Shown: positions 15,690-22,461 of the stretch, piece by piece
How the letters are laid out: each line of letters begins with the position of its first letter
How positions within the stretch are numbered: position 1 is the first letter of the stretch
Assembly (NCBI GenBank): GCA_016789785.1
Contig: JAEUQE010000073.1
Span: forward strand, 1 to 22,461
DNA length: 22,461 bases
Direction of reading: 5' to 3'
Origin: Bryobacterales bacterium
Lineage (GTDB): Bacteria > Acidobacteriota > Terriglobia > Bryobacterales > Bryobacteraceae
The notes under the pieces: generated by a model
What the model saw: the letters and a program-made list of their open reading frames with translations, nothing else
Told to the model about the DNA's origin: nothing
Database searches by the model: none
Position numbers and translations under genes: made by a program

Positions 15690-16933
15690 GCAATCACCCG
15701 GCTCCTCCGAAAGTCTGCCTCATCGGCGGAGGTATGATCGCCCACGATCAACTCCTGCCGTCGCTGTATCAACTGCAGCGGCTTGATGTCATCGGCGAGA
15801 TCTCCGTCTGCTCCCTGCATGGCAAGACGACGCGCGCTCTTGCGGAAGCAGAGGGCATTCGCAACGCATTTCCAGGCTTCTCCTTTGTTCGCTATCCGAA
15901 GGACGACTCGGGGCCCTACCCGATGCTCTATCGCGACGTGATCGCCGGGCTTCCGCCCAGGCAGATCGTGGTCGCCTGCGTTCCCGATCCGCTGCACTTT
16001 GACGTGGTGATGACAGCGCTGCGGCACGATCAGCACGTACTGTGCGTGAAGCCTCTTGTGCTGAAAGCCGCACATGCTGAACAGATCGAGCGGGAGGCGC
16101 GCGCACGCGGCCTGGTGGTCGGCGTGGAGTATCACAAGCGCTTCGATGACCGCAGCCTGATGGCGCGCCGCCGCTACCGCGAAGGCATGTTCGGAGAGTT
16201 CAAACTCGGCACCGCATGCCTGATGGAGAAGTGGTACTACCGGCATTCGAACTTCCAGAATTGGTGCACGGTGGAGAACTCCGATGCGTTCACCTACATC
16301 GGCTGTCACTATGTCGATCTGGTGCACTTCATCACGGGACTACTGCCGCGATCGGTGAGTCTTTATGGCATTCCCGAAAAGTATCCCAACGGCAACGAAG
16401 GGTTCCTCTGGACCGACGCGCGCGTCATCTGGCAGAACGGCGCATGCCTCAACGTGCAGAACTCGCTCAGCTTTCCCGACGCTGCTCCCGGCTCGAACAC
16501 GCAAGGGATTTCGCTGTACTTCTCGTCGCGTGAGGTGGGCGGCTGGATGGAGCATTCCGATCAGTATCGTGGCCTTCGCTACAGCTACGTCCGGAAGCCG
16601 GAGGGCGCCGGCACCACGCAGTTCGCCGAGCCGAGTCCGGACTACTTCGCTTACATCGACCTCGGTGGACCAGGCCTTGTCCCGACAGGTTATGGCTACC
16701 GTTCGGTCGACTACATCATCCGGCAGTGCATCCGCGTGGAAACCGAAGCGTCGACCTTGGAAGCGCGGCAGAAACTGCTCAAGGAGATTGACGACGCCGG
16801 TGTGATGGCAACTCCCGCGAACTCACGCTACAACGAATTGGTGACCGAGGCCGGCCGCCTTTCCATCATGAACGCCGGCAAGGAGGTGCTGATTGAGTAT
16901 GGTGACACGCCGCACGTTCGTTTCCGCGATTAG
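15686..16933 (+). CDS. Gfo/Idh/MocA-family oxidoreductase, cytosolic, atypical
   Basis: A 415-aa protein with no signal peptide. The Rossmann motif is GGGMIA (14-19, in KVCLIGGGMIAHDQ). The hallmark EKP is changed to VKP at 121-123 (LCVKPLV), though the lysine is kept. A central histidine/aspartate motif is present in YIGCHYVDLVHFITGL. These support an NAD(P)-dependent oxidoreductase acting on a sugar, sugar acid or cyclitol. It starts within the last 4 bp of the aminotransferase gene and its end overlaps the start of the secreted toxin-like gene by 41 bp. An oxidation that makes a keto group plus a transaminase that aminates it would be a common logic. The loss of the Glu is unusual and may shift cofactor or reaction. 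Confidence 0.88.
   Translation: MSNHPAPPKVCLIGGGMIAHDQLLPSLYQLQRLDVIGEISVCSLHGKTTRALAEAEGIRNAFPGFSFVRYPKDDSGPYPMLYRDVIAGLPPRQIVVACVPDPLHFDVVMTALRHDQHVLCVKPLVLKAAHAEQIEREARARGLVVGVEYHKRFDDRSLMARRRYREGMFGEFKLGTACLMEKWYYRHSNFQNWCTVENSDAFTYIGCHYVDLVHFITGLLPRSVSLYGIPEKYPNGNEGFLWTDARVIWQNGACLNVQNSLSFPDAAPGSNTQGISLYFSSREVGGWMEHSDQYRGLRYSYVRKPEGAGTTQFAEPSPDYFAYIDLGGPGLVPTGYGYRSVDYIIRQCIRVETEASTLEARQKLLKEIDDAGVMATPANSRYNELVTEAGRLSIMNAGKEVLIEYGDTPHVRFRD
16880..16888 (+). promoter_or_regulatory. full-length Shine-Dalgarno of the secreted toxin-like gene
   Basis: AAGGAGGTG matches nine bases of the canonical anti-Shine-Dalgarno. It lies inside the coding end of the upstream oxidoreductase. Spacing from AGGAGG is 6 nt to the TTG at 16893 and 12 nt to the ATG at 16899, so it favours the TTG as start. 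Confidence 0.65.
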
Positions 16934-17282
16934 CATTCTGCTGGCGCTCTGCATGATCTCGGGCCTCGCATTCGCCGAGGGCCCGGGGTTCCGCAGCAAA
17001 CGCCAGTTCGACGAGCACTACGTCAAACACGGCGCGGAGTTCGGAAAGATCAGCAAGGACGATTACTTGAAGTTCGCGCAGGAGTTGCGCGATGCGCCGA
17101 AGAGCAAAGATGTTCTGGAGGCCGTGCGCGAAGACGGCGTGATCACGAAGTTTCAGAAGAAGAAGGGCTGGTTCGGCGCCTACAATTCTGACCGCACCAT
17201 CCGCACGTTCTTCATCCCCAACGATGGCGAGCGGTACTTCTGGCGTCAGGCGAAACGTCCCGCCAGTGGAGGCAGGCGATGA
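16893..17282 (+). CDS. small secreted protein with polymorphic-toxin-like ribonuclease domain (BECR-fold type, putative)
   Basis: A 129-aa protein starting at TTG 16893, or 127 aa from ATG 16899. It has a Sec signal peptide (TRRTFVSAISILLALCMISG, cleavage near AFA-EG). The mature part of about 100 aa follows the pattern I know from C-terminal toxin domains of Rhs/CDI-type proteins: FDEHYVKHGAEFG, a K-x-x-Y-L helix (KDDYLKFAQELRD), a strand ITKFQKK, then AYNSDRTIRTFFIPNDG and a tryptophan (FWRQ). The two histidines (H40 and H44 counted from the ATG), the following lysines and IRTFF are the candidate active-site positions. Such domains are generally RNases of barnase/EndoU/colicin-like fold. 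Unlike those toxins it has its own signal peptide instead of a carrier. The stop overlaps the next gene's start (ATGA). Confidence 0.68.
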   Translation: MSMVTRRTFVSAISILLALCMISGLAFAEGPGFRSKRQFDEHYVKHGAEFGKISKDDYLKFAQELRDAPKSKDVLEAVREDGVITKFQKKKGWFGAYNSDRTIRTFFIPNDGERYFWRQAKRPASGGRR

Positions 17283-17638
17283 AAGACACCGAAGTGAAAC
17301 AACTGCTGAAGTCCGGTGGCTATCCGGAGCATGTTTGGAAGGGCGGCAAGAAGGGCCTTGTCGAGAAATGGTCGCAGTTCGTCGCGGAGGTGGAGGCGGG
17401 CTACAGCCTCACGATCGAGGACTACCGCAACGACCTCGATCTGCGAGCCATCATCGCCAAAGTGGGCATGGACGGCGACGTCACGGAACTGGATGAACGC
17501 TTCCGCCAATGCCTCGCCTTCAGCGCGAAGGCCATTTGGGAATGCGATCAGCCCAACGCGTTCTGGATCTACGGCTATCCGAAGAACGCGAAGGGCGATC
17601 TGAAGAAGGATCTGCGTGCCGAGGGCTTCGTTAAGTAA
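17279..17638 (+). CDS. probable immunity (antitoxin) protein for the preceding secreted toxin-like protein
   Basis: A 119-aa cytosolic protein without signal peptide, whose ATG overlaps the previous stop by 4 bp (17279-17282). It is helical, with GLVEKWSQFVAEVEAGYS, then LTIEDYRNDLDLRAIIAKVG, then TELDERFRQCL and an aromatic end (AFWIYGYPKNAKGD). The pattern (a W-x-x-F-V-x-E-V-E-x-G-Y start, D-Y-x-N-D-L-D-x-R and L-D-E-R-F-R) is one I associate with small proteins encoded after polymorphic toxin genes. The combination of a secreted nuclease-like protein and an overlapping non-secreted small gene argues for immunity that protects the producer. It may instead be an unrelated small protein; direct evidence is absent. 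Confidence 0.66.
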   Translation: MKDTEVKQLLKSGGYPEHVWKGGKKGLVEKWSQFVAEVEAGYSLTIEDYRNDLDLRAIIAKVGMDGDVTELDERFRQCLAFSAKAIWECDQPNAFWIYGYPKNAKGDLKKDLRAEGFVK

Positions 17639-17656
17639 GCAAGCCGAGAGACTTCT

Positions 17657-18460
17657 TCAGCCGCCCGCCTCGAAACCTGGATACAGCAGCATTCCACCGT
17701 CGACGTAGATCGACGCCCCGGTCACGTAGTCCGATTCGTCGGAAGCGAGCCACACCGCAGCCTTGCCGATGTCTTCCGGTTCGCCGATTCTCTTGTAGGG
17801 CACGAGTTTCATCAGCGACGCGTAGGCTTCGGGCGTCTCCCACGCCTCACGATTGATCGGCGTTCGAATCGCGCCCGGACAGATGCTGTTCGCGCGGATC
17901 CGAAGATGCGCGTATTCCTGCGCAATGCTTTTCATCATCAACATCACGCCACCTTTCGACGCGGCATAGTTGACGTGACCGGCCCAAGGAATCACGTCAT
18001 GCACGGAACTAATGCAGATGATCTTGCCCAATGCCTTGGACGCCGGTTGCATGCCCTGCCGCAGAAAACAGCGCACCGCCTCCCGCGAGCAGAGAAACTG
18101 CCCGGTCAGGTTCACCGCGATGACGGTGTTCCATTGCTCGATTGTCAACTCATGAAACGCCGCGTCCTTCTGCAGACCGGCATTGTTGACCAGAATATCG
18201 ATCCCGCCGAGATCGGCGCGGATATGCTCGAACATGGCGGTCACTTCGCCTTCCTGCGAAACGTCCGCCTGATGGGTGAGCATCCTTGAGCCCGTCGCCT
18301 CCGCGATCTCCGCGGCGACTTTGTCCGCGGTCTCTTTGCCCGACCGGTAGTTGATCACGACGGTCGCACCCGCGCCCGCCAGAGCCGTCGCAATGGCCTT
18401 TCCAATGCCGCTGGACGCTCCTGTCACCAGAGCGCGTTGCCCCTTCAGTGGTTGGTACAT
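17657..18460 (-). CDS. short-chain dehydrogenase/reductase (glucose-1-dehydrogenase-like)
   Basis: A 267-aa classical SDR. The cofactor motif TGASSGIGKA (13-22), NNAG (92-95) and the catalytic set with S151/S152, Y165-x3-K169 in NYAASK are all present. NYRSGKETADKVAAEI after strand 2 (Arg/Ser, without an acidic end) is the pattern of the NADP-accepting glucose 1-dehydrogenase branch. The C-terminus carries the family GASIYVDGGM motif. A good ribosome site (AGAGGAGAG) precedes the ATG. It converges on the immunity gene with 18 bp between and no clear terminator. Divergent from it lies the epimerase at 18616. The substrate may be glucose or a related sugar or alcohol; this cannot be settled here. 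Confidence 0.92.
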   Translation of the reverse strand: MYQPLKGQRALVTGASSGIGKAIATALAGAGATVVINYRSGKETADKVAAEIAEATGSRMLTHQADVSQEGEVTAMFEHIRADLGGIDILVNNAGLQKDAAFHELTIEQWNTVIAVNLTGQFLCSREAVRCFLRQGMQPASKALGKIICISSVHDVIPWAGHVNYAASKGGVMLMMKSIAQEYAHLRIRANSICPGAIRTPINREAWETPEAYASLMKLVPYKRIGEPEDIGKAAVWLASDESDYVTGASIYVDGGMLLYPGFEAGG

Positions 18461-18615
18461 CTCTCTCCTCTCTACGGCAGAATGCTCAGAACAGTGGAGC
18501 TTATTCCCAATTTGCGAACCTGCTTGAGACGTCTGCCTGTCACTCAGCCAGAGTCCTGCTGCTCGTGTTATGATTCAGCTTCTTTTATGGATGCTCGTTG
18601 GCAACGGAGGACGCG

Positions 18616-19455
18616 TTGAAGTTTGGTGTCAATCTGCTGATCTGGACCGCGAATTTCACGGAGCAGCACTTCCACCTGCTGCCCCAGATCAAGGCTCAGG
18701 GTTTCGATGGAGTGGAACTGCCCTTGTTTGCGCCGTCCGGATATCCGGCAGCGGAGGTTCGCAAGGCGCTTGAGTCGAACGGGCTGGAATCGACGGCATG
18801 CGTCATCATTCCGCAGGGCATAAGCATCTTCGATGCGGATGCCGCTGTGCGCCGTCAGGCTCTGCAACACCTGGAAGACACAGTCAAGGTGGTTGCGGAG
18901 ATCGGGGGCAAGATGGCCGCGGGTCCTGTTTATTCCCCGGTCGGATGGCTGCCGGGCCGGCGCCGCACCGCTGATGAGTGGAAGCGCGCCATTGAGAGCT
19001 ACCAGCAACTCGCACCCGTGCTTGACGACTGCGATGTGACGCTCGCCATTGAGCCGCTCAATCGCTTCGAGACCTTTTTCCTCAATACGGCCGCCGACGG
19101 CGCGGCACTGTGTGACGCCGTGAATCACCCGCGAATCGGTCTGCTCATCGACACATTCCACTCGAACATTGAGGAAAGGAATGTCGCCGATGCTTACCGC
19201 ACCGCGGGGCGGCATCTCCGCCATGTCCACACTTGTGAGAACGATCGCGGCACTCCCGGAAGCGGCCATGTCCCCTGGCTAGAGGTGTCTTCCGCGGTGA
19301 AATCGACCAGCTACGACGGCTGGCTCACCATCGAAAGCTTCGGCTTCAACCTGCCGGAAATCTCCGGCGCCGCGGCCATCTGGCGCGACCTCGCCTCCAC
19401 TCCGGATGCCATCGCCTATGACGGCCTTCGTTTCCTGAAGCAGCATTTCGCGTAA
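18616..19455 (+). CDS. D-tagatose/D-psicose 3-epimerase-like sugar epimerase
   Basis: A 279-aa TIM barrel started at TTG 18616 (reading LKFGVNLLIWT, the usual beginning of this family) with GGAGGA at 18606-18611. A TTG at 18598 would add six residues without a better ribosome site. The four metal ligands are E146 (AIEPLNRFET), D179 (IDTFH), H205 (HVHTC) and E240 (IESFG). The order and the GTPGSGHVPW loop match ketose 3-epimerases (DTE/DPE), which epimerise at C3 of free ketohexoses using Mn2+ or Co2+. An extended -10 (TGTTATGAT, 18566-18574) could be its promoter. It is divergent from the SDR gene, and both fit rare-sugar metabolism. Confidence 0.9.
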   Translation: MKFGVNLLIWTANFTEQHFHLLPQIKAQGFDGVELPLFAPSGYPAAEVRKALESNGLESTACVIIPQGISIFDADAAVRRQALQHLEDTVKVVAEIGGKMAAGPVYSPVGWLPGRRRTADEWKRAIESYQQLAPVLDDCDVTLAIEPLNRFETFFLNTAADGAALCDAVNHPRIGLLIDTFHSNIEERNVADAYRTAGRHLRHVHTCENDRGTPGSGHVPWLEVSSAVKSTSYDGWLTIESFGFNLPEISGAAAIWRDLASTPDAIAYDGLRFLKQHFA

Positions 19456-19499
19456 CGCCCGCCGCGCCTTGCGCCCGCCACTCAAGCGATAGGCCTCGC

Positions 19500-19505
19500 T
19501 ACAAT
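19500..19505 (+). promoter_or_regulatory. -10 element of fabI, near-leaderless
   Basis: TACAAT ends 9 bp before the fabI ATG, which places the transcription start at about 19512 and leaves a leader of only a few nucleotides. No Shine-Dalgarno lies between. No good -35 is visible at normal spacing. Confidence 0.35.
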
Positions 19506-19514
19506 AGCTGATTC

Positions 19515-20285
19515 ATGTCGAAATTACTCGAAGGTAGGACTGCGCTGGTTCTCGGGGTGGCAAACCGCTGGAGCATCGCCTATGCGATCGCCCATGCCTA
19601 CGTCCGGGAAGGCGCCACGGTCCTGCTCACTTATCAGGGAGATCGCCAGAGACTCACCGTGGAAGAACTGGCGGCGGAACTTGGAGCGGCGAAGTGTTTG
19701 GCCTGCGACGTGACCAAGGACGAGGAGATCGCTGCTCTCACCGGAAAGCTGAAAGCGGAGCACCCGAAGATCGACGTCCTGGTGCACAGCATCGCGTTTG
19801 CGAACCGGGAGGATTTGTCGAGACCCTTCGTCGAGACTTCGCGTGCGGGATTCGCACTCGCGCATGATGTGAGCGCCTACTCGCTGGTCGCCGTTTCACA
19901 CGCCATTGCGCCCTTGATGACCGAGGGTGGATCGATCCTTACGCTGAGCTATCTCGGCGCAGTGCGCGTGGTGCAGAACTACAACGTGATGGGCATTGCC
20001 AAGGCGGCGCTCGAGGCTTCGGTGCGGTATCTCGCCAACGACCTCGGCCCCGCTAACATCCGGGTCAATGCGATCTCGGCTGGCCCCATCAAAACGGCAT
20101 CGGCGCGAGGCATCAAGGACTTCTCCAAAGTCCTCGACGGAGTTGCGGGCCACGCGCCGCTCCGCCGCAACACGGACCCCGGTGAGGTTGCCGACACTGC
20201 CGTTTTCCTGGCAAGCCACCTCGGCCGCGGAGTTACCGGAAACGTCCTCTATGTGGACGCCGGATTCCAAATCATGGGACTCTGA
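19515..20285 (+). CDS. fabI: enoyl-[acyl-carrier-protein] reductase (NADH), FabI
   Basis: A 256-aa protein, the usual FabI length. It carries out the last reduction of each fatty-acid elongation round (trans-2-enoyl-ACP to acyl-ACP). The modified Rossmann motif is VLGVANRWSIA (12-22), not the TGxxxGIG of classical SDRs. The catalytic residues Y146, Y156 and K163 fall at the E. coli FabI positions (LTLSYLGAV then NYNVMGIAKAALEA). HSIAFA (91-96) and DVSAYS (118-123) are also family-typical. It would be sensitive to triclosan-type inhibitors by family knowledge. It is the only fatty-acid gene here, with no fab cluster nearby. The start ATG has no ribosome site. The following hydrolase starts 5 bp after its stop, so both are on one transcript. 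Confidence 0.95.
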   Translation: MSKLLEGRTALVLGVANRWSIAYAIAHAYVREGATVLLTYQGDRQRLTVEELAAELGAAKCLACDVTKDEEIAALTGKLKAEHPKIDVLVHSIAFANREDLSRPFVETSRAGFALAHDVSAYSLVAVSHAIAPLMTEGGSILTLSYLGAVRVVQNYNVMGIAKAALEASVRYLANDLGPANIRVNAISAGPIKTASARGIKDFSKVLDGVAGHAPLRRNTDPGEVADTAVFLASHLGRGVTGNVLYVDAGFQIMGL

Positions 20286-20290
20286 AGCAC

Positions 20291-21244
20291 ATGCTTTCGC
20301 GCCGCAAGTTGTTTGGCAGCGCGTTGATGGGCACCGGCGCCTGGGCCAGTGAGCCGGCGCTGGAAACCTTCGTCTATAAGCGGACTCGCAATTGCGAGAT
20401 CAAGGCCGATGTCATTCGGCCACCCGGCAACGAACGCTGTCCGACAATCCTATGGATTCACGGGGGTGCCCTGATTTTCGGGAGCCGCAAGAGCCTTTGG
20501 GACTCCCGGAGGGAACAGGCCCTGCGCCTTGTGAGAGCTGGTTTCGCGCTCGCTTGTATTGACTATCGCCTCGCGCCGGAAACCAAGATCGGTGGCATCC
20601 TCACCGATCTCGGCGACGCATGGAAATGGCTCAAGGAGGAAGGGCCGAAGCGCTTCGCGGCTGACACTTCGCGGCTGTCCGTCATGGGGCAATCCGCCGG
20701 AGGCTATCTCACGCTGATGTCCGGCATCGTGTTGCGGCCCCGTCCGAGAGCCCTCGTGTCGTTCTACGGCTACGGAGATATCGCCGGCGACTGGTACGCC
20801 AAACCCGACCCCTTCTATTCGCAACAGCCAGCGGTGTCGAAGGAAGAAGCGCTTGCGGTGGTTGGAACCCAGGAAATTGCAGAGCCGCCGCCAGGCAAAG
20901 ACCGGCTTCGCTTCTACTTGTATTGCCGTCAGCAGGGGCTATGGCCGAAACTGGTCACCGGCTACGACCCACACAAGGAACGCAGGGACCTGCGGCGCTT
21001 CTGCCCCCTTGACCGGATCGATGCTTCCTATCCACCTACGATGTTGCTACATGGCGATAAGGACACCGATGTGCCCTTCCAGCAGTCGCAACTGATGACG
21101 GAAGCGCTGAAGAAACTGCGAGTGCCGGCCGCATTCGTGCAGATGTCGGGCATGGGGCACAGCTTCGACCGCGACATGAAGAATCCCCGTGTTTCCGCGG
21201 CCTTTGATGGTGTGATCGATTTCCTGCGCCGGTACAGCACCTGA
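20291..21244 (+). CDS. alpha/beta hydrolase (esterase/lipase, HSL/BD-FAE-like), probably exported
   Basis: A 317-aa protein. MLSRRKLFGSAL at the N-terminus is a short twin-arginine-like leader, with cleavage plausible near AWAS (17-20). The oxyanion motif HGG (57-59, in WIHGGALIFG) precedes YRLAPE. The nucleophile elbow is GQSAGG with Ser135. The acid is D258 in LHGDKDTDVP and the base H290 in GMGHSFDR, so the triad is complete. The order fits carboxylesterases of the hormone-sensitive-lipase-like group, including feruloyl or acetyl esterases acting on plant polymers. It is the second gene of the fabI transcript with a 5-bp gap, although its export signal suggests a separate job in polymer degradation. 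Confidence 0.9.
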   Translation: MLSRRKLFGSALMGTGAWASEPALETFVYKRTRNCEIKADVIRPPGNERCPTILWIHGGALIFGSRKSLWDSRREQALRLVRAGFALACIDYRLAPETKIGGILTDLGDAWKWLKEEGPKRFAADTSRLSVMGQSAGGYLTLMSGIVLRPRPRALVSFYGYGDIAGDWYAKPDPFYSQQPAVSKEEALAVVGTQEIAEPPPGKDRLRFYLYCRQQGLWPKLVTGYDPHKERRDLRRFCPLDRIDASYPPTMLLHGDKDTDVPFQQSQLMTEALKKLRVPAAFVQMSGMGHSFDRDMKNPRVSAAFDGVIDFLRRYST

Positions 21245-21285
21245 CGCTGCACGGGAAACCAACCGCAGCCCGGGAGTCAGCGCGA

Positions 21286-21741
21286 TCAGCCCGCGAACGC
21301 AACCGCGGCGCGACGGTTCATCTCCTCCGCGGTGACGTCTTCCTTGTGCGTCGCCACCTGCCAGATCTGCCCGAACGGATCGCGCAGGATCCCGTAACGG
21401 TCGCCCCAGAACATGTCCGCCGGCTCTTTCAGAACGCTCGCACCATGAGCCACGGCATCGTGAACGACGGCATCACAGTCGGCGACGTACACCACCATGT
21501 TCACGGAGCATCCGCCGAGACTGCGCGGGCTCTGGAACATCGTTCCGGCCTCGGCCAGAATGATGCGGGAGTCGCCCAACCGCAGCGTGCAGTGCAGAAC
21601 CACGCCGTCAGGGCTCAGGAGCCGGATCATCTCCTTGGCCCCGAAAACACGCTTGTAGAAGTCGATGGCCTTCTCCGCTTGATCCACGTGGAGATAGGGT
21701 GTTACCGCTTGTCTGCCGCGCGAGGTGGAAGTATCGCCCAT
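21286..21741 (-). CDS. VOC-superfamily protein, PhnB/glyoxalase-like
   Basis: A 151-aa protein with two beta-alpha-beta-beta-beta halves typical of VOC proteins. The first starts at VTPYLHVDQAEKAIDFYKRV with FGAKE. The second holds VYVADCDAVVHDAVAHGASV followed by DMFWGDRYGILRDPFGQIWQ. This is the PhnB-like/3-demethylubiquinone-methyltransferase-like subgroup, whose biochemical roles are mostly undefined (bleomycin-resistance and glyoxalase relatives). It is divergent from a MarR regulator, with a shared palindromic operator. It is likely the target gene of that regulator, used for handling or sequestering a small toxic or electrophilic compound. The C-terminus has an unusual helical tail (VTAEEMNRRAAVAFAG). 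Confidence 0.9.
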   Translation of the reverse strand: MGDTSTSRGRQAVTPYLHVDQAEKAIDFYKRVFGAKEMIRLLSPDGVVLHCTLRLGDSRIILAEAGTMFQSPRSLGGCSVNMVVYVADCDAVVHDAVAHGASVLKEPADMFWGDRYGILRDPFGQIWQVATHKEDVTAEEMNRRAAVAFAG

Positions 21742-21750
21742 GAATCCCTT

Positions 21751-21779
21751 ACACTATCTGCATATGCAGGTATTGTCAA
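21751..21779 (-). promoter_or_regulatory. VOC promoter containing a palindromic MarR operator
   Basis: On the minus strand the -35 is a perfect TTGACA (complement of 21774-21779), the spacer is 17 nt and the -10 is TAGTGT (complement of 21751-21756). CTGCATATGCAG (21758-21769) is a perfect 12-bp palindrome wholly inside the spacer; TA at 21755-21756 and at 21771-21772 extends the symmetry to 18 bp with one mismatch pair. MarR dimers bind such sites of about 16-20 bp. Binding here would block the VOC promoter and probably also the divergent marR transcript. Confidence 0.72.
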
Positions 21780-21826
21780 GAAGCGGGCGCGTAACAAACG
21801 CCGCCGCGCCTCGGAGGTAATGCGAT

Positions 21827-22267
21827 ATGGACGAACGGGACATCGCAAACTGTGCCTTCCGCCACATCACGCGCACCTCGCGCGCCGTCACCTCGGCGTA
21901 CGATCGCGCATTGAAACCGTCGGGGCTGACGGCCAATCAGTTCAACGTGATTGCGACGCTTCATCAGGCCGGTGATCAGAACGTGAAGGGCCTCGCCGAA
22001 CTTGTCGGCATGGACTCCAGTACCGTTCCGCGTGTCCTCGCTCCATTAGTGCAGCGCCGGCTCGTAAAGGTTGCATCGGGAGACGATGGCCGCGAGCGGT
22101 GGATCGGACTCACCGGCCGCGGGCGTACAAGATTCGAACAGGCGCGTCCGCTTTGGCAGGCTGCGCAGGATGCGGTGATTCAGCATCTCGGCGCAGGCGC
22201 GTGGGGAGCGACGCTCGGCAAACTGCGCGAGGTGCGCAAATCTCTTCGCTCGATCGAACAAGGCTAG
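21827..22267 (+). CDS. MarR-family transcriptional regulator
   Basis: A 146-aa protein. The winged helix spans about residues 30-110: GLTANQFNVIATLHQAG, then GLAELVGMDSSTVPRVLAPL (recognition helix), then the wing DDGRERWIGLTGRGR. N- and C-terminal helices form the dimer interface. The start ATG follows GGAGG (21813-21817) by 9 nt. It is divergent from the VOC gene with an 18-bp quasi-palindromic operator between them. A small aromatic or electrophilic ligand releasing the repressor would be typical of the family. The stop is 10 bp from the convergent DUF1501 gene. Confidence 0.92.
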   Translation: MDERDIANCAFRHITRTSRAVTSAYDRALKPSGLTANQFNVIATLHQAGDQNVKGLAELVGMDSSTVPRVLAPLVQRRLVKVASGDDGRERWIGLTGRGRTRFEQARPLWQAAQDAVIQHLGAGAWGATLGKLREVRKSLRSIEQG

Positions 22268-22277
22268 GAGCGCAGGA

Positions 22278-22460
22278 CTATCCCCACAGTTCGTGAATCG
22301 GACCGTAGAGGTCGCGGTCAGAGAATGGCACGTACTCGAAGCCGCGTCCAATCGGATCATCGCGGCGCACAGTGGTGTAGTCGATGCCCATCGCGGAGTA
22401 AATGGTCGCTTCCACATCTTCCGCGCGGATCTCGCGGCCACGGCCCCAGCCCGGCTCACG
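22278..22460 (-). CDS. DUF1501-domain protein, C-terminal part
   Basis: The gene is cut by the window end. The visible 60 residues end in LYGPIHELWG before TAG (complement of 22278-22280). They contain EIRAEDVEATIYSAMGIDYT and RGFEYVPFSDRDLYG, which I recognise as the C-terminus of DUF1501 proteins. These are exported proteins of planctomycetes and acidobacteria, often next to DUF1553/DUF1549 proteins. The role is unknown. It converges with the MarR gene. Confidence 0.8.
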   Translation of the reverse strand, partial: REPGWGRGREIRAEDVEATIYSAMGIDYTTVRRDDPIGRGFEYVPFSDRDLYGPIHELWG

Positions 22461-22461
22461 C

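Noticed and set aside
1..22461. CRISPR arrays, tRNA/rRNA genes, intact insertion sequences, prophage
   Set aside because: No repeat-spacer pattern, no recognisable structural RNA and no transposase or phage motif was seen on either strand.

Overview
The window reads as a GC-rich chromosome segment from a free-living heterotroph, most likely an acidobacterium of the Bryobacterales/Solibacter type. This is an inference from gene content, not from a marker gene. The content includes an ECF sigma factor next to a Ser/Thr kinase with a TPR-rich C-terminus, a PEP-CTERM surface protein, Gfo/Idh/MocA oxidoreductases (one with a twin-arginine leader), a ThuA-domain protein, sugar isomerase/epimerase TIM barrels and the end of a DUF1501 protein. 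There are no rRNA or tRNA genes, CRISPR arrays, intact insertion sequences or phage genes.

Layout. 1-2300: the tail of a [2Fe-2S] subunit and an FAD/BFD oxidoreductase of the HcnA/HcnB or opine/hydroxyproline oxidase type, followed by an FCD-type GntR regulator. 2291-6350: a minus-strand ECF sigma/kinase pair, with a broken gene remnant on the plus strand at each side (a Ycf48/BNR-like remnant and the N-terminus of a DUF4091/GH123-like protein). 6351-7800: a 310-aa protein of unknown function and an Hcp-family (type VI tube-like) protein with no other secretion gene nearby. 8038-8703: a PEP-CTERM exported protein with a clear terminator. 8736-12633: an AraC regulator divergent from an isomerase/ThuA/oxidoreductase sugar cluster. 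12852-15689: a YtrA-type GntR regulator with a slipin, divergent from a class III aminotransferase across a palindromic operator. 14304-17638: a tight plus-strand chain of aminotransferase, Gfo/Idh/MocA oxidoreductase, a small secreted protein resembling a polymorphic-toxin ribonuclease domain, and its probable immunity protein. 17657-21244: an SDR, a tagatose/psicose 3-epimerase-like protein, FabI and an alpha/beta hydrolase. 21286-22461: a VOC protein divergent from a MarR regulator across a perfect 12-bp palindrome, then the end of a DUF1501 protein.

The most interesting items are the standalone secreted toxin with an overlapping immunity gene (barnase/barstar-like logic), two divergent regulator promoters with operators inside the promoter, the YtrA-slipin pair, and the orphan Hcp with its unknown partner. 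All family calls come from reading motifs by eye. No database search was possible.
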